A stretch of DNA of 64,000 bases from Thermomonospora echinospora (GCF_900108175.1 NZ_FNVO01000022.1:54511-118510); one strand, 5' to 3'. Shown: positions 50,212 to 59,069, counted from the first letter of the stretch. Notes: generated from the letters alone by a model not told the origin. Translations and numbers: made by a program.

Positions 50212-51768
50212 TTGAAGAACGTTCTGGTGTGGCTTTCCAGCGCCCGTGCGGACGCTCTCGAACTCAGCCCCGGTGACAGGCCCAAGCACGTCGGCATCGG
50301 CAGCGCCATCGTGCTCACCGGGGCGATCGCCGGTGTCGCCATGAGCTACGCGCTGACCAGCGCGGTGAAGGTGCCCGCCGCGGCGGCCGTGGCCTTCGGG
50401 GTGGCCTGGGCGGTGGGCATCATGCTGCTGGACCGCTGGCTGGTGGCCTCGATCCAGCGCGGCTCCCTGTGGCAGAACATCCTCACCGCGGTGCCCAGGT
50501 TCGCGCTGGCCGTGCTGTTCGGCGTGGTCATCTCCACTCCCCTGGTGTTGCGCGTCTTCGAGCCGGAGATCGCGGCGGAGATCACCAGAATGCACCAGGC
50601 GGACGCCGACACCTTCCAGCGGCAGCAGCGGGAGGGGGACGCCGGCAAGGCCATCACCGACCTGACCGCCCAGCGCGACGCGCTGCAGAAGACCATCGCC
50701 AGCGGCGGCGACGCGCCCAGCGACCCGGAGGCCGATCCTGAGGTCATCGGCCTGCGGTCCCAGCTCAAGGAGGCCCAAACGGCCCGGGACAAGGCCGTCG
50801 AGCAACTGGACTGCCAGCTGTACGGGCCGTGCAAGCCGACCGGCCCGGGCCCGCTCGCCGACGCCGCCCGCAGGGCGCTCGACACCGCCGAAGGCCGGAT
50901 CAGGACGATCAACGGCCAGATCGAGGGCCGCAAGCGGGAGCTGAGCGCCAACGACGAGGCCAGCCGCGCCCAGCGGGTCGCCGACGCCAGGGCGGCGCTG
51001 CCCGGCGTGCAGGCCCGGCTGGCCGACCGCGTCCGGCAGCAGGAGAACCTGCGCAAGCAGTTCGAGGACCGCCAGCGCAACTCCAATGGACTGCTGGCCC
51101 GGATCGAGGCGCTGGACCGGCTGTCGGAGCGCGACGAGGCGATGCGGCGGGCCCACCTGCTGCTGATCCTGCTGTTCACCTCCATCGAGATCCTGCCGGT
51201 GCTGGTCAAGCTGCTCATGTTGTTCTCGCCGGAGAGCAACTACGAGCGGGTCGTGAAGGAGAAGGAGGGCGTGGAACTCGACCGCGCCCGGATCAAGATC
51301 CGTACCGGTGGCTCGGCGGAGCCGGGCGTCGACGACGCACTCTTCGAGCTTTGGAACACGCCCCATGACATGACGGACGGGCCGCCGCCCAAGGCCACCA
51401 CTCCCCTATCCGCAGACTTGGATCCGGAGGAGGAACGGGGCGGCCGGCCCTCCGACGGCCCGCACCTGGGGGACGCCAAGCGGCTGCGGGAGATGCCCGA
51501 CACCCATGTGCACGGCTACGACGGCGAGGGGGCCGGCTTCGACGACGGTCTGCCGCCGGCCGACGCCGACCGGTGGGACGACGCCGACGGATGGGACGAC
51601 GGCGCCGGGGACGCCGGAGGGACCGGTGCGGGCTTCGCTCCCCCGCCGCCGGCGGACGATGGCTTCGCCACGTCTCGGGTGACCACGGTGCCCGATCCCG
51701 GACGGCGGGCCGGCTCGTCCGGCCGTGATGACGAGGCCGACCGGCTGCTGGAGTTCGACGACGAGTGA
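50212..51768 (+). CDS. DUF4407 membrane protein with coiled coil
   Basis: A 518-aa protein of the DUF4407 family. Two pairs of transmembrane helices near the N terminus (residues ~28-75 and ~88-112) include the family-typical [17 protein letters not shown]. They are followed by a long charged coiled coil (~125-300) interrupted by a [14 protein letters not shown] loop with two cysteines. A last membrane segment follows ([20 protein letters not shown], ~318-338), then an acidic, glycine-rich disordered tail (~380-518). The loop between helices should face the periplasm. TTG start with GGGAGAG upstream. It pairs with the kinase gene downstream and is the likely membrane anchor or sensor of the system. 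Confidence 0.85.
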   Translation: MKNVLVWLSSARADALELSPGDRPKHVGIGSAIVLTGAIAGVAMSYALTSAVKVPAAAAVAFGVAWAVGIMLLDRWLVASIQRGSLWQNILTAVPRFALAVLFGVVISTPLVLRVFEPEIAAEITRMHQADADTFQRQQREGDAGKAITDLTAQRDALQKTIASGGDAPSDPEADPEVIGLRSQLKEAQTARDKAVEQLDCQLYGPCKPTGPGPLADAARRALDTAEGRIRTINGQIEGRKRELSANDEASRAQRVADARAALPGVQARLADRVRQQENLRKQFEDRQRNSNGLLARIEALDRLSERDEAMRRAHLLLILLFTSIEILPVLVKLLMLFSPESNYERVVKEKEGVELDRARIKIRTGGSAEPGVDDALFELWNTPHDMTDGPPPKATTPLSADLDPEEERGGRPSDGPHLGDAKRLREMPDTHVHGYDGEGAGFDDGLPPADADRWDDADGWDDGAGDAGGTGAGFAPPPPADDGFATSRVTTVPDPGRRAGSSGRDDEADRLLEFDDE

Positions 51769-51850
51769 ACCCCTCGGCCCGACGGGACCGCCCGGACGAC
51801 CCCGGGCCGGACCCGCCCGAGACCGTGACGATCGACGTGGGGGTGTCCAG

Positions 51851-53494
51851 GTGGCGGACCAGTTCGGCGGCGGCAGGTTCGACCGGGTGCGCAAGCTCGG
51901 CGAGGGCGGCATGGGCAGCGTCTGGCTGGCCTGGGATCGCAAGCTGGAACGCAAGGTCGCGATCAAGCAACTGCGCACCGACCTGCTGACCCCCCAGGGC
52001 AGGCCCCTGATCACCCCCGCCCGGGTACTGCGGGAGGCCCGGGCGATCTCCCGGCTGCAGCACCCCAACATCGTGCAGATCCTGGACCTGATCGAGAATC
52101 CGGACGAGCCGCTGCTGATCATGGAGTACGTGGCGGGCGAGCCGCTGTCGGAGTGGATCGAGCACCGGCCCGCCCTCCTGAACGAACTCCAGGCGGCCGA
52201 GATCGGGCTGGCCGTACTCGACGCACTCATCGCCGCGCACACCCAGGACGTCGTGCACCGGGACGTCAAACCGGGCAACATCCTGATCAGGCAGGCCATC
52301 GCACGGGGCGAACCGCTGGGGCAGCGGGTCCGGCTGATCGACTTCGGCAACGCCGCCATCGCCGGTCACCAGGTGACCACCAAGAGCGTCCTGGTCGGCA
52401 GCCTGGGATATATGGCGCCGGAGCGGTTCGGCGGGCGCACCGGCGCACCGTCCGACCTGTGGTCCCTGGGAGTGACGCTCTACCAGGCGGTGGAGCGGCG
52501 GCTGCCCTTTCAGAGGGATCAGATGGAGGAGGTCATCCACGCGCTGCTGAATGACGACCCCGCTCCCCTGACGGGCGGGCGGCTGTTGGCCCCGGTGATC
52601 ACCGGGCTGCTGGTCAAGGACCCCGACTGGCGTCTGGACGCGCACCGGGCCCGGGACCTGCTCGCCGGGATCCTGGAGGCGGAACGGGCCCGACGCCGGC
52701 CGCGTCCGCCCCGGCCGGATGGCGGGAGCACCGGTGAAACCGCAAGGACGGTGCCGTACGGGCGGATTTCGGAGATGGAGCCGGAGCAGCCCCTCCCGTC
52801 CAGCGAACCGACACCGCCCGGGCCCGGCTCGCTGCGGGGGTTCGCCGCGATCGTGGCCCACACCCCTGCCGACGCCGTGGCGCTGCTGCGGGAGCTGGGC
52901 CCCCGGGCGTCCGCCCAGCGGCTGGACCGCCTGGCGGCCGGATCGGATGAGGCCGTCACCGTGGTGCTCGGGGTGGACGACGCCTTCGCCGCCGAGATGC
53001 TCGCCCACGCCCGCCCCCAGACGGCCGTGGCCGTGCTGGCGCGGATCCCCGCGGACCGGGCCGCCAGGCTGCTGACGGCGATGCCGACGGGCGCCACCGC
53101 TCCGATCCTGGAGGCACTGCCCGCGAGCGATTCCGCCACGGCGTGGATCGTCCGGGCACTGCCGCCGCAGAACGCGGCCCGGCTGCTGAACGACCTGACC
53201 TCGCAGCAGGTCGGCAGGCTGCTGAAGCCGCTGGCCCCGGCCGCCAGAGCAGGGGTCTTGGGCCGAATGAGCCCTCGCCGGGCCGCCGCCGTCCTGGATC
53301 GTCTCCCGGCGGACCCACGACAGGCCGCCGCGCTCGTCCAGCAGATCCCCCGGGAGCGGGTCGGCGCGATCCTGGACCAGATGGACGCCCGGCGGGTGGC
53401 CCGGATCCTCCTCGTCCATCCCGACCGGGCCACACGCCTGCTGAGCCTCATGGGGACGGTGGAACGACATCAAGTCCTTGCCCACCTGGACTGA
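51851..53494 (+). CDS. Ser/Thr protein kinase with C-terminal MgtE_N-like repeats
   Basis: A 547-aa protein. Residues ~10-270 are a full Pkn-type kinase: glycine loop [11 protein letters not shown] lysine K39 (VAIK), catalytic loop HRDVKPGN with D138, DFGN with D164 in place of [15 protein letters not shown], and an intact substrate lobe. A ~60-residue Pro/Arg linker has no membrane helix. Residues ~325-545 then form an array of ~24-32-residue helical repeats ([60 protein letters not shown]) like the MgtE N-terminal superhelix. GTG start after GGGGG. The array probably recruits a partner protein. It would phosphorylate components of the adjacent GTPase system. Confidence 0.85.
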   Translation: MADQFGGGRFDRVRKLGEGGMGSVWLAWDRKLERKVAIKQLRTDLLTPQGRPLITPARVLREARAISRLQHPNIVQILDLIENPDEPLLIMEYVAGEPLSEWIEHRPALLNELQAAEIGLAVLDALIAAHTQDVVHRDVKPGNILIRQAIARGEPLGQRVRLIDFGNAAIAGHQVTTKSVLVGSLGYMAPERFGGRTGAPSDLWSLGVTLYQAVERRLPFQRDQMEEVIHALLNDDPAPLTGGRLLAPVITGLLVKDPDWRLDAHRARDLLAGILEAERARRRPRPPRPDGGSTGETARTVPYGRISEMEPEQPLPSSEPTPPGPGSLRGFAAIVAHTPADAVALLRELGPRASAQRLDRLAAGSDEAVTVVLGVDDAFAAEMLAHARPQTAVAVLARIPADRAARLLTAMPTGATAPILEALPASDSATAWIVRALPPQNAARLLNDLTSQQVGRLLKPLAPAARAGVLGRMSPRRAAAVLDRLPADPRQAAALVQQIPRERVGAILDQMDARRVARILLVHPDRATRLLSLMGTVERHQVLAHLD

Positions 53495-53599
53495 CCGGCC
53501 GCGCCGGCGCATCCCCTCCGGTGCGGAACAGGCCGGATGTGCCTGAGCTGATCTGGCCGAGCTGATTGCGAGGGACGCGCGCAGACGTGCCCTCTCCAC

Positions 53600-53782
53600 G
53601 GTGCAGGCAGCGATCACCACCGAGCTCAGTCCCACGCCACCGGCGCCCACAACCGCCGCCCACTTCCCGGCAGTTAGCCAGGCACACCCGGTCAACGCCC
53701 GGTAGGCGGTCGCGAACCGGCACCCCGGGCTCGCCGCCGCCTCATACGACACCGGCTCCGGAACGGCGACCAGGTTGGCGTA
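53600..53782 (-). pseudogene. Zinc-type alcohol dehydrogenase internal fragment
   Basis: On the minus strand about 60 codons read [20 protein letters not shown], then [12 protein letters not shown] and [20 protein letters not shown]. This is the junction of substrate and cofactor domains of a medium-chain alcohol dehydrogenase, including the NAD motif GAGGVG. The catalytic N terminus and the rest of the Rossmann domain are missing. It begins exactly where the transposase fragment at 53779 ends, in a different frame. The rest of the 53495-53911 gap shows nothing else. Confidence 0.6.
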
Positions 53783-53883
53783 TCCACGACCCCGTGCGCG
53801 GCCGCGTACGAGATGCCGAACAGCGGCCCGACCTGCCACGGCGTCAGATTCGTCCGGCAGTACGCCGCGGCCGGCGGCAAGGG
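53779..53883 (-). pseudogene. Transposase N-terminal helix-turn-helix fragment
   Basis: About 35 codons on the minus strand include [20 protein letters not shown] and AAHGVVDT. 'R-NLT--Q-APLFG-S-SA--RVID' is the helix-turn-helix at the front of IS5-type (DDE_4) transposases. The frame then runs directly into the alcohol dehydrogenase fragment, so this is a deletion or insertion scar. No inverted repeats are visible. Confidence 0.5.
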
Positions 53884-53911
53884 TGGTCGTGTGCTTCATC
53901 GCGCGAGTCGG

Positions 53912-54655
53912 TCAGGAGTACACCGTCGCTAGGGCGGGCGGCCCGCCCGGGCCGAGTGGTTCGGCCAGGAAGATCGGCACCTGTGCCATGAAGCGGGGCC
54001 GTCCGGTCAGGTTGCGTTGAGCGGCGTGGACGAGGAAGGGGTGGCAGATGTACGCGTCCCCCGGCTCACCCGTCGCGTAAGCCAGGGGTCTACCGGATGT
54101 GGCGGTGTCGACGAGCGGCCCGGCGGCGAACGGGTCCATGGGCTCCTCGGAGAGGACCTGCGGGAGGTCGTGATGTGATCCGACCCGGATCCTGGTCGGC
54201 GCGTCTTCGGGGCCGACGTCGGACAGCAGCACCAGAAGCAGGAGCGTGTGGGGCCTGACCGATACCGCCCACCGACCGTCCTGCAGAGGGACGCTGGCGT
54301 CGATGTGCCAGCCGTCATCGTTGGACGCTTCAGCGTGCGGGAATCGGACGGGGATGTTGCCGAGCGCTCCCCCCGGCACCCAGCCCTCAGGCCCTGCGAC
54401 GGCATCCAGCGCTTGAGCGAGGACCTTGCTGGTGATGATCTGCCCGAACGGTCCCTCTCCCGTCAGGTCCGCCGTCCAGACCACCGGTTGGGTCCATGTC
54501 GAAGGATCATCGGGTACCGGTTCGATCCGCTCCCACAGTCTCGCGCGCGCCTCGTCCGCGACCTCGCGTGGAACCACCGCGGGCACCTTGATGAATCCGT
54601 CACGTATGAAAGAGTCCACGGCAGAAAGGTATGACCGCCATCGTTCTCGGCTCAT
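53912..54655 (-). CDS. Phytanoyl-CoA dioxygenase (PhyH) family oxygenase
   Basis: A 247-aa Fe(II)/2-oxoglutarate oxygenase of the PhyH family. The metal motif is H-x-D in GWHIDASVPL, with the distal His in HPFLVHAAQRN and the 2-oxoglutarate-binding Arg probably in GRPRFMAQVP. Cupin-fold strands between them are intact. The ATG (MSRERWRSYL) gives a normal length; a long in-frame extension upstream has no ribosome site. Substrates in this family range from acyl-CoAs to secondary metabolites and cannot be predicted here. It stands between transposase debris and a TetR gene, with 102 bp to the latter. Confidence 0.82.
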   Translation of the reverse strand: MSRERWRSYLSAVDSFIRDGFIKVPAVVPREVADEARARLWERIEPVPDDPSTWTQPVVWTADLTGEGPFGQIITSKVLAQALDAVAGPEGWVPGGALGNIPVRFPHAEASNDDGWHIDASVPLQDGRWAVSVRPHTLLLLVLLSDVGPEDAPTRIRVGSHHDLPQVLSEEPMDPFAAGPLVDTATSGRPLAYATGEPGDAYICHPFLVHAAQRNLTGRPRFMAQVPIFLAEPLGPGGPPALATVYS

Positions 54656-54757
54656 CTCATTTTCCGCCCCTACGCCCCGTTCCCTAAGGCGACATCTCCA
54701 CACTACGAGGGGGGCACAGCCTGGGCGGCGGTTCATAGTGTCGTGATCGGTGCTGGT

Positions 54758-55492
54758 TCAGGCCGGTGCGGGTGGGTGGTAGTCGAGCCCGAGCATGGCG
54801 GTGAGGTCGCGGAGGGTTTCCTCGTAGATCGGGGCGAGGTCGGAGTAGACGAAGTCGAGCTGGTTGAGGACCTCCATGCACAGCAGCCCGTACAGCCGGA
54901 TCCAGCAGGCCATGGCGACGTGGAGGACCTCGACGGGCAGTTCGCGGCCCAGGGTGGTGGCGTAGGCGCGCAGTTGCTCCCGTACGGATGGGTCCATGTC
55001 CTCGGGCGCGGGGACGGGGAAGGGAGCGCTGGCCCACAGTTCCTCGATCTGCTGGAGGAAGACCAGCTCGAAATCCCGTCCCGCCTGGTTGCGGGGCGTG
55101 TCGGGGCGGTGCCGGGCGGAGGCGGTGGTCGGGATGGGGCTGGCGAAGATCCAGCCGAACTCGGCGGGGTGAGCGGTGGCCCACTCGCGCATGGCGCGGC
55201 AGGTGGCCAGCAGCCGTTCGGCGGGTGAGCCGGCGGCGTGAGCGTCGCGGGCGGCCTGCATCGCCGCGGTCAGCTCGCGCAGGAAGTCGGCGGTCACGGC
55301 CGCGACCAGGTCGTCATGTGAGGCGAAGTAGTGGTAGAGCGCCGGTCCGCTCATGCCGATCTGACGGGCGACGGCGTTGATCGTCACGGCCGCGGGGCCC
55401 TGGGTGGTCAGCAACCGGCGAGCCGCCTCCCGAATCTCGGTGAGCGTGGCCTGGCGGAGCTTTTCGCGCCGGCGGGCGGGTTGTACGGCCAT
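54758..55492 (-). CDS. TetR-family transcriptional regulator
   Basis: A 244-aa TetR regulator. The DNA-binding domain covers residues ~13-60 (ATLTEIREAARRLLTTQGPA, INAVARQIGMSGPALYHYFA). The C-terminal domain is of the common actinobacterial type (ATCRAMREWATAHPAEFGWIF, WIRLYGLLCMEVLNQL). The ATG at 55492 is chosen over the ATG at 55498 because AGAAGGG then has a normal spacer. It is divergent from a 33-codon membrane peptide gene, and the inverted repeat at 55537-55575 lies between them. That repeat is probably its own operator. Confidence 0.9.
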   Translation of the reverse strand: MAVQPARRREKLRQATLTEIREAARRLLTTQGPAAVTINAVARQIGMSGPALYHYFASHDDLVAAVTADFLRELTAAMQAARDAHAAGSPAERLLATCRAMREWATAHPAEFGWIFASPIPTTASARHRPDTPRNQAGRDFELVFLQQIEELWASAPFPVPAPEDMDPSVREQLRAYATTLGRELPVEVLHVAMACWIRLYGLLCMEVLNQLDFVYSDLAPIYEETLRDLTAMLGLDYHPPAPA

Positions 55493-55536
55493 GACCATCC
55501 CTTCTCAACGATGTTGGCAGCCTAGCGCCCCTATGC

Positions 55537-55575
55537 CTCCTTAGAGGCTCTAGGAATTCTATAAGCTCTAAGGAG
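55537..55575. promoter_or_regulatory. Long inverted repeat between TetR gene and small membrane gene
   Basis: CTCCTTAGAG (55537-55546) and CTCTAAGGAG (55566-55575) are perfect 10-bp arms around a 19-bp AT-rich centre containing GAATTC and further CTCTA/TATAAG half-matches. This is typical of a TetR operator with two dimers. The right arm also supplies the AAGGAG ribosome site of the small gene at 55583. Confidence 0.6.
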
Positions 55576-55582
55576 ATGTCGC

Positions 55583-55684
55583 GTGCAGTGGTGGATCCTC
55601 GGCGTCTTGGCCGTACTGGGGGCGGTCGTGTGGTGGGGTCTGTCCCAGCGCGCCCACCAGTGCTACAACGGGCAGGAGACCTGA
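55583..55684 (+). CDS. 33-aa single-helix membrane peptide
   Basis: A GTG-initiated frame of 33 codons preceded by AAGGAG at a seven-base spacing. The protein starts MQWW, has one hydrophobic helix (ILGVLAVLGAVVWWGL) and a short polar tail with one Cys (SQRAHQCYNGQET). Two Trp pairs bracket the helix as in interfacial membrane anchors. It is too short for usual gene callers. Position directly behind the TetR operator and the perfect ribosome site argue that it is real. It may be a small accessory subunit or regulator of a transporter, but I recognise no family. Confidence 0.5.
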   Translation: MQWWILGVLAVLGAVVWWGLSQRAHQCYNGQET

Positions 55685-55937
55685 GATGGGGGCGCGCGGC
55701 CGCCGTGGGCGACCGGGTGACGCTGTGGTGGCCGCAAGGCGACCTGTTCACTCGCCCGGGACCAGGCTGCGCCGGTCAATCTCTCACAATGCGGCCCGTC
55801 CGGTTCGGTCGGCCTTCCCCGGGTGGCTTCGTTGGTCACAGGCGGCAGCGTTCGTTCGTTGGTTTGAGCAGCACTTAGGGATCTTGTAGGCCGAAACGTT
55901 GGTGCGAGATGACAACGGTCGCAGTCTCAGGGGCCGG
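55685..55937. other. Intergenic stretch without a supported gene
   Basis: The frames here (for example a plus-strand ATG at 55686) lack recognisable protein features. The segment 55830-55920 is noticeably AT-richer and may be mobile-element border sequence, but I see no clear terminal repeats. Confidence 0.35.
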
Positions 55938-56717
55938 TCAGTGGATCGCTTGGAGGAGATAGAGGCTGGCGAGAGCGGTGGCCAGAAGGCCAAGCATGAG
56001 TCGCAGGGCGGCATCGGGGAGGCGGGGTTGCAGGCGTGCGCCGAGGTAACCACCGATCAGGCCGCCGAGACCGCAGGTCAGGCCGATGGACCAGATCGGG
56101 GCTATGTCGCCGGAGGTGGTGAGGGAGAGCGCGGCATAGGTGGCGGCGCCGACCACGGAGGTGAGGAAGGTGGAGACCAGGGCTGCGGGGGCGACCTGGG
56201 CGACGGGCATGCCCCGGCCGACCAGGATGGGGCCGAGGATGGAGCCTCCGCCGATGCCGTAGACGCCTCCGACGGCGCCGACGGCCAGCGCGAGCGTGGT
56301 GATGAAGCGTGTTGACGGCGGATCATTGTGCGCGCGTACCGGTCGCAGGGTGCGGGCGCACAGCCATAGCCCCAGCGGTAGCAGGAGCAGGCCGACCAGG
56401 ACGCGGAAGACGGTGGGGCCGGGAACGGCGAAGACGCGGATGAGCGCCCCGACGATGACGCCGGGCAGGGTTCCGGCGATCAGCAGCCGGGTCAATGGGC
56501 CGGTGAGGGTTCCTTGCCGGTGGTGGCGAGCTAGGGCGCCGGGACCGGCGACAACATTGAACAGCAGGTTGGTCGGGGTGACCGCGGGGCTGGGGACGTT
56601 CAGCAGGCTGAGTTGGACCGGCAGTAGGAACACCGCTCCTGAGACACCGACCGGGGCGGTGACCAACGCGATCAACACGCCGACGGCGAATCCGACCAGC
56701 TCCGCCTGCCCCATCAC
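55938..56717 (-). CDS. TauE/SafE-family membrane permease
   Basis: A 259-aa protein with about eight hydrophobic helices in two similar halves. The first half has GVLIALVTAPVGVSGAVFLLP and the second has AVGAVGGVYGIGGGSILGPI, the glycine-rich signature of the sulfite/anion exporter family. The C terminus (GGYLGARLQPRLPDAALRLMLGLL) is also typical. The GTG at 56717 is preferred because GGAG lies eight bases upstream. An ATG at 56759 gives 14 extra residues without a ribosome site. Probably exports a small sulfur- or carbon-containing anion; substrate unknown. Confidence 0.82.
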   Translation of the reverse strand: MMGQAELVGFAVGVLIALVTAPVGVSGAVFLLPVQLSLLNVPSPAVTPTNLLFNVVAGPGALARHHRQGTLTGPLTRLLIAGTLPGVIVGALIRVFAVPGPTVFRVLVGLLLLPLGLWLCARTLRPVRAHNDPPSTRFITTLALAVGAVGGVYGIGGGSILGPILVGRGMPVAQVAPAALVSTFLTSVVGAATYAALSLTTSGDIAPIWSIGLTCGLGGLIGGYLGARLQPRLPDAALRLMLGLLATALASLYLLQAIH

Positions 56718-56817
56718 GCCCACGACTCCGACATCGAGCAAAGAATGCCCTATCGGCATCGAGCGGCCGGGGGCCGGGGTCTGTGGCTCAGGGGCCGGGA
56801 TGCCCCTCGGCGCGGGC

Positions 56818-56920
56818 ACGGCTTTGGGCGAGGCGGTAGGAGCTCGGTGCCGGTCTCGATGATGGCGCCGCCACAGGTGAGCCGGTCGACGATCGCGGCG
56901 CAGAGCCGCTGGTCATGGAC
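56818..56920 (-). pseudogene. IstB-like (IS21) C-terminal fragment
   Basis: On the minus strand the frame reads DQRLCAAIVDRLTCGGAIIE and TGTELLPPR. This resembles the end of IS21-type IstB ATPases (...A-LDRL--GG-II-TG-SYR). The conserved SYR-like end appears shifted out of frame. The 950-bp stretch 56760-57709 otherwise holds only the fragment at 57213 and no intact gene. Confidence 0.4.
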
Positions 56921-57212
56921 CCGGTGGAGTATCAGGCCGAGTGCGTGGGGGCGTTCGTCGCGTCCTGGCGGGCGCGTGGATTCAGCCCGCATCGCCGCCT
57001 CGACGTGCTGCACCGGCAGGACGCCATGACGCGGCCCAGCCTCAACGAACCCCAGGTCGCAGAATGAGATCAGCTCGGTTCGGGCTCATGATGAGGTTCT
57101 CACCGACACGTCGGCTGACCCGCAGGGGCGGCAAAGCGATCATGTCCAGGCCGTATCAGCGGGCCGCGATCACAGCGGAGCGCCGCCTTCTGCGGATGGC
57201 CGGGACTGCGCG

Positions 57213-57518
57213 GTGTCTGGCGCGTGCGGCCGGGCGTCCTTCGTGCAGCCGATCGCGCCTGCGGACGTGGCCGCCATCCTGGCCGAGATCGTGGTGGGCG
57301 AGCCACAGGGGCGCCACACCGACATCGCGGGGCCCGAGCCGCAGGACCTCGTCGACATGGCCCGGCGTACGCATCGGGCGCGCGGCCGAGAGGTGAAGCT
57401 CGTGCCGACGTGGTCAGGGCTGTTCGGCTCGGAGATGGCCGGCAACGTGCTGCTACCGGGCGAGCACGCCCGTATCGCACCGACCACGTTCGACGCCTGG
57501 CTTCAGGACCAGAGGTGA
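57213..57518 (+). pseudogene. NmrA/SDR-type NAD(P)-binding protein, C-terminal third only
   Basis: About 95 codons of a plausible protein are present: FVQPIAPADVAAILAEIVVG, GRHTDIAGPEPQDLVDMAR, and GNVLLPGEHARIAPTTFDAW. This is the C-terminal part of actinobacterial NmrA-like NAD(P)-binding proteins, which are about 250 aa. The Rossmann half is missing, and the sequence before 'FVQPIAP' is unrelated. There is no good ribosome site. Most likely a truncated remnant. Confidence 0.5.
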
Positions 57519-57709
57519 CGTCGGGTCCGGCCGGGTAAGCCGGCGTGAGTCGCTCTCGAGTCAACGCCGGTGGCCGGTCGTGCGGGTTGCGATGTCGGCT
57601 CCGCTGGTGCGACGAGTGCCTCCGGCCGGATCGATGCTGCTTGACGCCGGCATGGCGCTCTCAGCGTCGCCGAGGGCTCTTCCGGGCCGGCTCCTCGACG
57701 ATCTTCTCC

Positions 57710-58201
57710 TCAGGTGCCGGGGGCCGTGACGCCTTCGGCGAGCAGTTCCCGCGCCTGCGAGCGGCCGTCCAGGACGCGGGCGGTCCGCGTGGTGGCCCTC
57801 CAGCCGTCGGGGCCTTTGCGCAGCCTCCAGTGGTTGGCGGTCGCGCGCCGGACCTCGAACCCGTTCCGGTCCCGCAGGATCATGAGCGAATAGCCGACCG
57901 CCACGGCCTCGTCGCCGGTCACGGTCACATGGGGCGGGCCGACGAAATGGGCGGCTCCTCCCGTGATCCATCCCTGGTGGGCGTCCGAGCGGACCATGGC
58001 GGCGATCTCGTCGCGGCCGGTCATCACCAGCTCCTCGACGTCGTAGACGCCGTCGGGCTCCCACAGGGCGGCGACCGCGTCGGCGCTGCCGCTGTCCACC
58101 AGCGGGCCGTAGGAGGAGATCAGCCGGGCCACCGCCCTCTCCTCCTCAAGCAGGGCGAGACGCTCCTCCAGTGCGGCCAGCCGCTGTTCGACATCAGTCA
58201 T
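57710..58201 (-). CDS. SnoaL/NTF2-like protein
   Basis: A 163-aa protein. After an N-terminal coiled-coil helix (EQRLAALEERLALLEEERAV) it shows the NTF2-like fold with ISSYGPLVDSGSADAVAALW, FVGPPHVTVTGDEAVAVGYS and HWRLRKGPDGWRATTR. This is the SnoaL_4 type common in steroid-degradation clusters, where members act as hydratases or isomerases. The ATG has GGAAGGG six bases upstream. It overlaps the oxidoreductase gene by 8 nt, so the two are co-translated. Specific reaction unknown. Confidence 0.82.
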   Translation of the reverse strand: MTDVEQRLAALEERLALLEEERAVARLISSYGPLVDSGSADAVAALWEPDGVYDVEELVMTGRDEIAAMVRSDAHQGWITGGAAHFVGPPHVTVTGDEAVAVGYSLMILRDRNGFEVRRATANHWRLRKGPDGWRATTRTARVLDGRSQARELLAEGVTAPGT

Positions 58202-59069
58202 GTGCCACCCTTCCATCGATTTCCTGGAGCACCGTGTGGAGGGCCTCGAGTTGCTCGCAGTAGTGCGCGACCGACTCCGCGGAGAGCCGCACGCCGACCA
58301 CGGTCGCGCCCGCGGCGCCCAGAGCGCGCAGCCTCCGTTCGACGCCCTCGGGAGAACCGATCGGGTCGAGCATCCTCTCCGCTGTCAGAACGACCTCGAA
58401 TCCCTCGGGAAGATCGACCGCGGCCAGCATTCCCGCCAGTTCGTCCGGGGAAAGACCGAACGGCACCCACCCGTCGCCGGACCGCACGGCCCTGCGCAGG
58501 GAGCGCGGGGTGCGTCCGCCGATCCACAGCGGCACCCGGGGCTGGACCGCGTGCGGCTCCACGATCATCTCGGAGAAGTCATAGAACTCGCCGTGGTACT
58601 CCGGATCACGCCGGGAGAGCGCGGCGCGCAGGGCGGCCAGAGCATCGTCGGCCCTGCGTCCGCGTTCCTCGAACTCCGCTCCCAGCAGGGCGAACTCCTC
58701 GCGCAGGGTCCCCACTCCAAGCCCGAGGACAAGTCGGCCGCCGCAGACCCGGTCGAGCGTCCCGTAGCGTTTGGCGATCTCAAGCGGGTGGTGGTAGCCG
58801 AGCACGAGCACGTGGGTGGCCAGCCTGATCCGGCCGGTACACGCGGCGAGATAACCGAAAGTCGACAGCGGGTCCCAGTAGGTTCCTCCCCTGACCTCGG
58901 CGACCTCGGCCGGGACGGCGACATGCTCGCTGCAGGTGAGGTGGTCGAACCCGAGCTCGTCGGCGACGCGGGCGATCCGCCCGAGGTCCTCGATGTCCGC
59001 CGACCTCTCCCACTCCGCATGCGCTCCCGGCACGCGGGTCACCACGGGACTGATGATCCCGGCACGCAT
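58194..59069 (-). CDS. LLM-class (F420-type) oxidoreductase
   Basis: A 291-aa luciferase-like protein: MRAGIISPVV start strand, RVADELGFDHLTCSEHVAVP, TGRIRLATHVLVLGYHHPLE, GGRLVLGLGVGTLREEFALLG and VPLWIGGRTPRSLRRAVRSGDGW. These motifs are typical of F420-dependent LLM enzymes of the TIGR03619 type. The ATG has GGGAGGGGG upstream; the longer frame has no such site. It is divergent from the SDR at 59257 with 187 bp between them and coupled to the SnoaL-like gene. Likely a redox step in steroid or terpenoid breakdown; not provable by eye. Confidence 0.85.
   Translation of the reverse strand: MRAGIISPVVTRVPGAHAEWERSADIEDLGRIARVADELGFDHLTCSEHVAVPAEVAEVRGGTYWDPLSTFGYLAACTGRIRLATHVLVLGYHHPLEIAKRYGTLDRVCGGRLVLGLGVGTLREEFALLGAEFEERGRRADDALAALRAALSRRDPEYHGEFYDFSEMIVEPHAVQPRVPLWIGGRTPRSLRRAVRSGDGWVPFGLSPDELAGMLAAVDLPEGFEVVLTAERMLDPIGSPEGVERRLRALGAAGATVVGVRLSAESVAHYCEQLEALHTVLQEIDGRVAHD

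Noticed and set aside
51293..53899. 868-codon minus-strand open frame opposite the DUF4407 and kinase genes
   Set aside because: It is a GC-rich antisense shadow; only its first ~50 codons beyond 53600 carry real (alcohol dehydrogenase) similarity, as a fragment.
55686..55889. 67-codon plus-strand frame behind the small membrane peptide
   Set aside because: Ribosome site is poor and the composition is Arg/Ala/Gly-rich as expected of a random high-GC frame.
56910..57070. Plus-strand frame reading DPVEYQAECVGAFVASWRARGFSP as a possible recombinase fragment
   Set aside because: Protein-like for ~25 codons but without any catalytic motif or start; too weak to name.
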